Origin: an uncultured Paracoccaceae bacterium
Lineage (GTDB): Bacteria > Pseudomonadota > Alphaproteobacteria > Rhodobacterales > Rhodobacteraceae
Assembly (NCBI GenBank): GCA_951812305.1
Contig: CATOSB010000004.1
Span: 372,001 to 436,000 of the forward strand
Length of the DNA: 64,000 bases
Reading direction: 5' to 3'
Shown: piece after piece, positions 62,181 to 64,000 of the stretch
Numbering within the stretch: the stretch's first letter is position 1
Layout of the letters: every line of letters starts with the position of its first letter
The notes under the pieces: generated by a model
Databases searched by the model: none
Seen by the model: only the letters and a program-made list of their open reading frames with translations
Told to the model about the DNA's origin: nothing
Position numbers and translations under genes: made by a program

Positions 62181-63428
62181 TTAGCCCAATTCCGGCTCGC
62201 GCCCGACACGGGTTGCCACGCGCGCCACCGTGAGCCCCTGAATGATGATCGAAAACAGCACGACCATGTAGGTACAGGTCAGGATCAGCGGTTTCCATTC
62301 GCCATCGGGCAGGGACAGCGCCAATGCGACGGAAATCCCGCCCTTGAGCCCGCCCCATGTCATGATCGGGATCGTGCCGCGAGAAAAGTCGCGGAATGGT
62401 TTCAACAGCATGACCGGCACCGACACGGCCGCCAGACGGGCAATAAGCGCCAGTACGATGGACATAAGGCCCGCGGTTACAAAGTCAGTGGAAAATGTGA
62501 CCGCAAAGACCTCGACCCCGATCATCAGGAACAAAACCGCGTTCAGGATTTCGTCGATCAGCTTCCAGAATGCATCGACGTAAGATCGCGTCTCTGCACT
62601 CATCCCCTGTTTCGCGCCGATATCGCCAATCAGAAGACCTGCACAGACCGCCATGATCGGGGCAGAGAAATGCAGATAGACGGCCAGTTGATAGCCGCCG
62701 AATACCAAAGCGAGGGTCAGCAGCACCTCGAGCGAATAATCGTCGATGTGGCGCATGACGCGGAATGTCAGCCAGCCAAGTGCGATGCCCAGAACGGCGC
62801 CGCCGACGGCCTCCTGAAAGAACAGTTGGGCGGCGTCAGCAAGGCCAGAACCGTGGTGATCATCGCCCGGAAACGCGATGCCGACGAGGACAAGGAACAC
62901 GACGTAGCCAACGCCGTCATTGAACAGCGACTCACCGGCGATCTTGGTTTCCAGCGATTTCTGCAGATTGGCCTCGCGCAAGACACCCAGCACGGCGACA
63001 GGATCAGTGGGCGAAATCAAGGAACCAAACACCAGCGCAATCAGGATCGGCATTCCGGTGATCCATGTGAAGCCAACCCCGACGATCACAGTCGACAGCG
63101 CAACGCCCATCGTCGCCATCAAAAACACGACGCGCCATTGCTGTCGCAAATCGCTCAATTTCACGTGCAATGCACCGGCAAACAGCAACAGGCCCAACAT
63201 GCCCTCAAGCAGCGCCTCGGAGAATTCGAAGGCTTCGACCTCGGCGCTGATGGCCGGCCTGATATTAAGCGCAGGCAAGATCCAGTCGAGCGCCATGACA
63301 CCGAGCGAGGCAAAAAGGGCGACCACGAGAATGCCGATGGCGGGCGGCAGTTTCAGAAAGAAATAGTTCACGACGCCGAACACCCCGGCCAGCACGATCA
63401 GAAGGGCGGCGATTTGCAATAGGTCCAT
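62181..63428 (-). CDS. Cation/proton antiporter (NhaP/CPA1 type)
   Basis: The 415-residue protein has about a dozen hydrophobic segments. Landmarks are the conserved FGSLISPTDPVAVLGVLREA and the double-acid-type motif GESLFNDGVGYVVFLVLVGI, where the aspartate sits in the ion path, plus GGLKGGISVALALSLP. It exchanges sodium or potassium for protons at the inner membrane. ATG 63428 follows GGGAGCC; the frame is open to 63464. Confidence 0.9.
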   Translation of the reverse strand: MDLLQIAALLIVLAGVFGVVNYFFLKLPPAIGILVVALFASLGVMALDWILPALNIRPAISAEVEAFEFSEALLEGMLGLLLFAGALHVKLSDLRQQWRVVFLMATMGVALSTVIVGVGFTWITGMPILIALVFGSLISPTDPVAVLGVLREANLQKSLETKIAGESLFNDGVGYVVFLVLVGIAFPGDDHHGSGLADAAQLFFQEAVGGAVLGIALGWLTFRVMRHIDDYSLEVLLTLALVFGGYQLAVYLHFSAPIMAVCAGLLIGDIGAKQGMSAETRSYVDAFWKLIDEILNAVLFLMIGVEVFAVTFSTDFVTAGLMSIVLALIARLAAVSVPVMLLKPFRDFSRGTIPIMTWGGLKGGISVALALSLPDGEWKPLILTCTYMVVLFSIIIQGLTVARVATRVGREPELG

Positions 63429-63524
63429 GACGTCAGGCTCCCTGTCTGCGAGGGCGTTTAGCACGAGAGTTTCGTGTCAGGAACCGGGTTGACACTGCGC
63501 CGCAGGGCGCGTTCGGTCGCGCGA

Positions 63525-64000
63525 ATGGAACGCCGGGAAAACCTTGACGCTTTCGGGCTGATATCGCTGATCGGTTTTTCAGCGCTTTTGGGTTTCAATC
63601 AGGTTGTCATCAAGTTTGTGAACGAGGGGCTGCAGCCGGTATTTATGGCTGGCATCCGGTCCTTCGGGGCAATGATCATCCTGTATCTATGGATGCGCTG
63701 GATCGGGCTACGGCCGGTTTTCGCGCGCGCGGTCTGGTGGTCCGGCCTGTTGTCGGGCACGCTTTTTGCGGGCGAATTCATCCTGTTATTCGTGGCCCTT
63801 GATCTGACCACCGTCGCGCGCACATCGGTGATGTTTTACACAATGCCGGTCTGGTTCGCGCTGTTGGCGCATTTCGTCGTACCGGGAGAGCGGTTGAATG
63901 GGCTGAAAATCCTGGGTCTGGCGCTGGCCGTCGCAGGGGTGGCGCTGGCGTTGCTGACACGACCCGGCGCGGGCCAAGGCAGCATTGCGGGCGATATCAT
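63525..64000 (+). CDS. DMT-superfamily (EamA) exporter, 3' end outside window
   Basis: The frame is open from ATG 63525 to the window end. It starts MERRENLDAFGLISLIGFSA and shows the EamA first repeat: GFNQVVIKFVNEGLQPVFMA, then GIRSFGAMIILYLWMRWIGL and TTVARTSVMFYTMPVWFALL. Four to five membrane helices are visible. Such carriers export amino acids or metabolites; the substrate is unknown. It is divergent from the antiporter gene. Confidence 0.85.
   Translation, partial: MERRENLDAFGLISLIGFSALLGFNQVVIKFVNEGLQPVFMAGIRSFGAMIILYLWMRWIGLRPVFARAVWWSGLLSGTLFAGEFILLFVALDLTTVARTSVMFYTMPVWFALLAHFVVPGERLNGLKILGLALAVAGVALALLTRPGAGQGSIAGDI

Overview
The window is a chromosomal stretch of a marine alphaproteobacterium, most likely a Rhodobacteraceae (Roseobacter-group) species. 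The evidence is the gene order ihfA-merR-tRNA-Pro-dcd next to plsX-fabH and rpmF, scpAB beside a cytochrome P450, the long alphaproteobacterial form of Dcd, ornithine-lipid OlsB, two non-pyrrolysine MttB-family methyltransferases, an Entner-Doudoroff edd/eda pair, and several small families familiar from Rhodobacter genomes. The species cannot be fixed from the sequence. The density of insertion sequences recalls IS-laden roseobacters such as Octadecabacter, but that is only a resemblance.

Layout: 1-8755 holds the end of lipA, an IS630 element, a GNAT enzyme, a lipoprotein/small membrane protein/vWA cluster, DedA, a P450 and scpAB. At 8825-14472 a 72-codon gene is split by a nest of three elements: an IS3 element that itself received an IS982 element (carrying an extra gene) and a serine-recombinase element. 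14645-23968 is a housekeeping block (dcd, tRNA-Pro, merR, ihfA, fabH, plsX, rpmF, DUF177, bamE, msrB) with a glycosylase/flavin oxidoreductase pair lying between rpmF and the DUF177 gene. olsB (24058-25858) is broken by a second, different IS630. 25901-37213 is intact: ABC-F ATPase, MttB, PLP decarboxylase, YbaK, glnE, and a sigma factor overlapping a membrane vWA protein gene. 37622-41275 is eda-edd, with edd broken by an IS4 element. 41465-48213 is intact (two Rhodobacterales small families, RlmI-like methyltransferase, PIN, HIT, FAD monooxygenase, second MttB).

From 48347 to 60724 the chromosome is visibly decaying. An M48 peptidase gene is interrupted by IS66. A probable IS66 composite transposon (51731-57266) carries a truncated TAXI-TRAP receptor gene, with a further IS66 copy nested in one arm. 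An IS66 stub abuts a second IS4 copy that lost its target duplication together with the front of a hydrolase gene, and the P450 gene after it has a one-base frameshift. The last part has a two-copy palindromic intergenic repeat (the other copy is near 37.5 kb), a small membrane protein, a FemAB-like acyltransferase, a cation/proton antiporter and the start of a DMT exporter.

Most insertions can be undone exactly by removing the element and one target duplication, which restores an open frame: the 72-codon gene, IS3 orfB, olsB, edd, and the M48 gene apart from a second lesion. The disruptions therefore look recent. Predicted consequences are loss of ornithine-lipid synthesis and of the Entner-Doudoroff dehydratase step unless other copies exist elsewhere.
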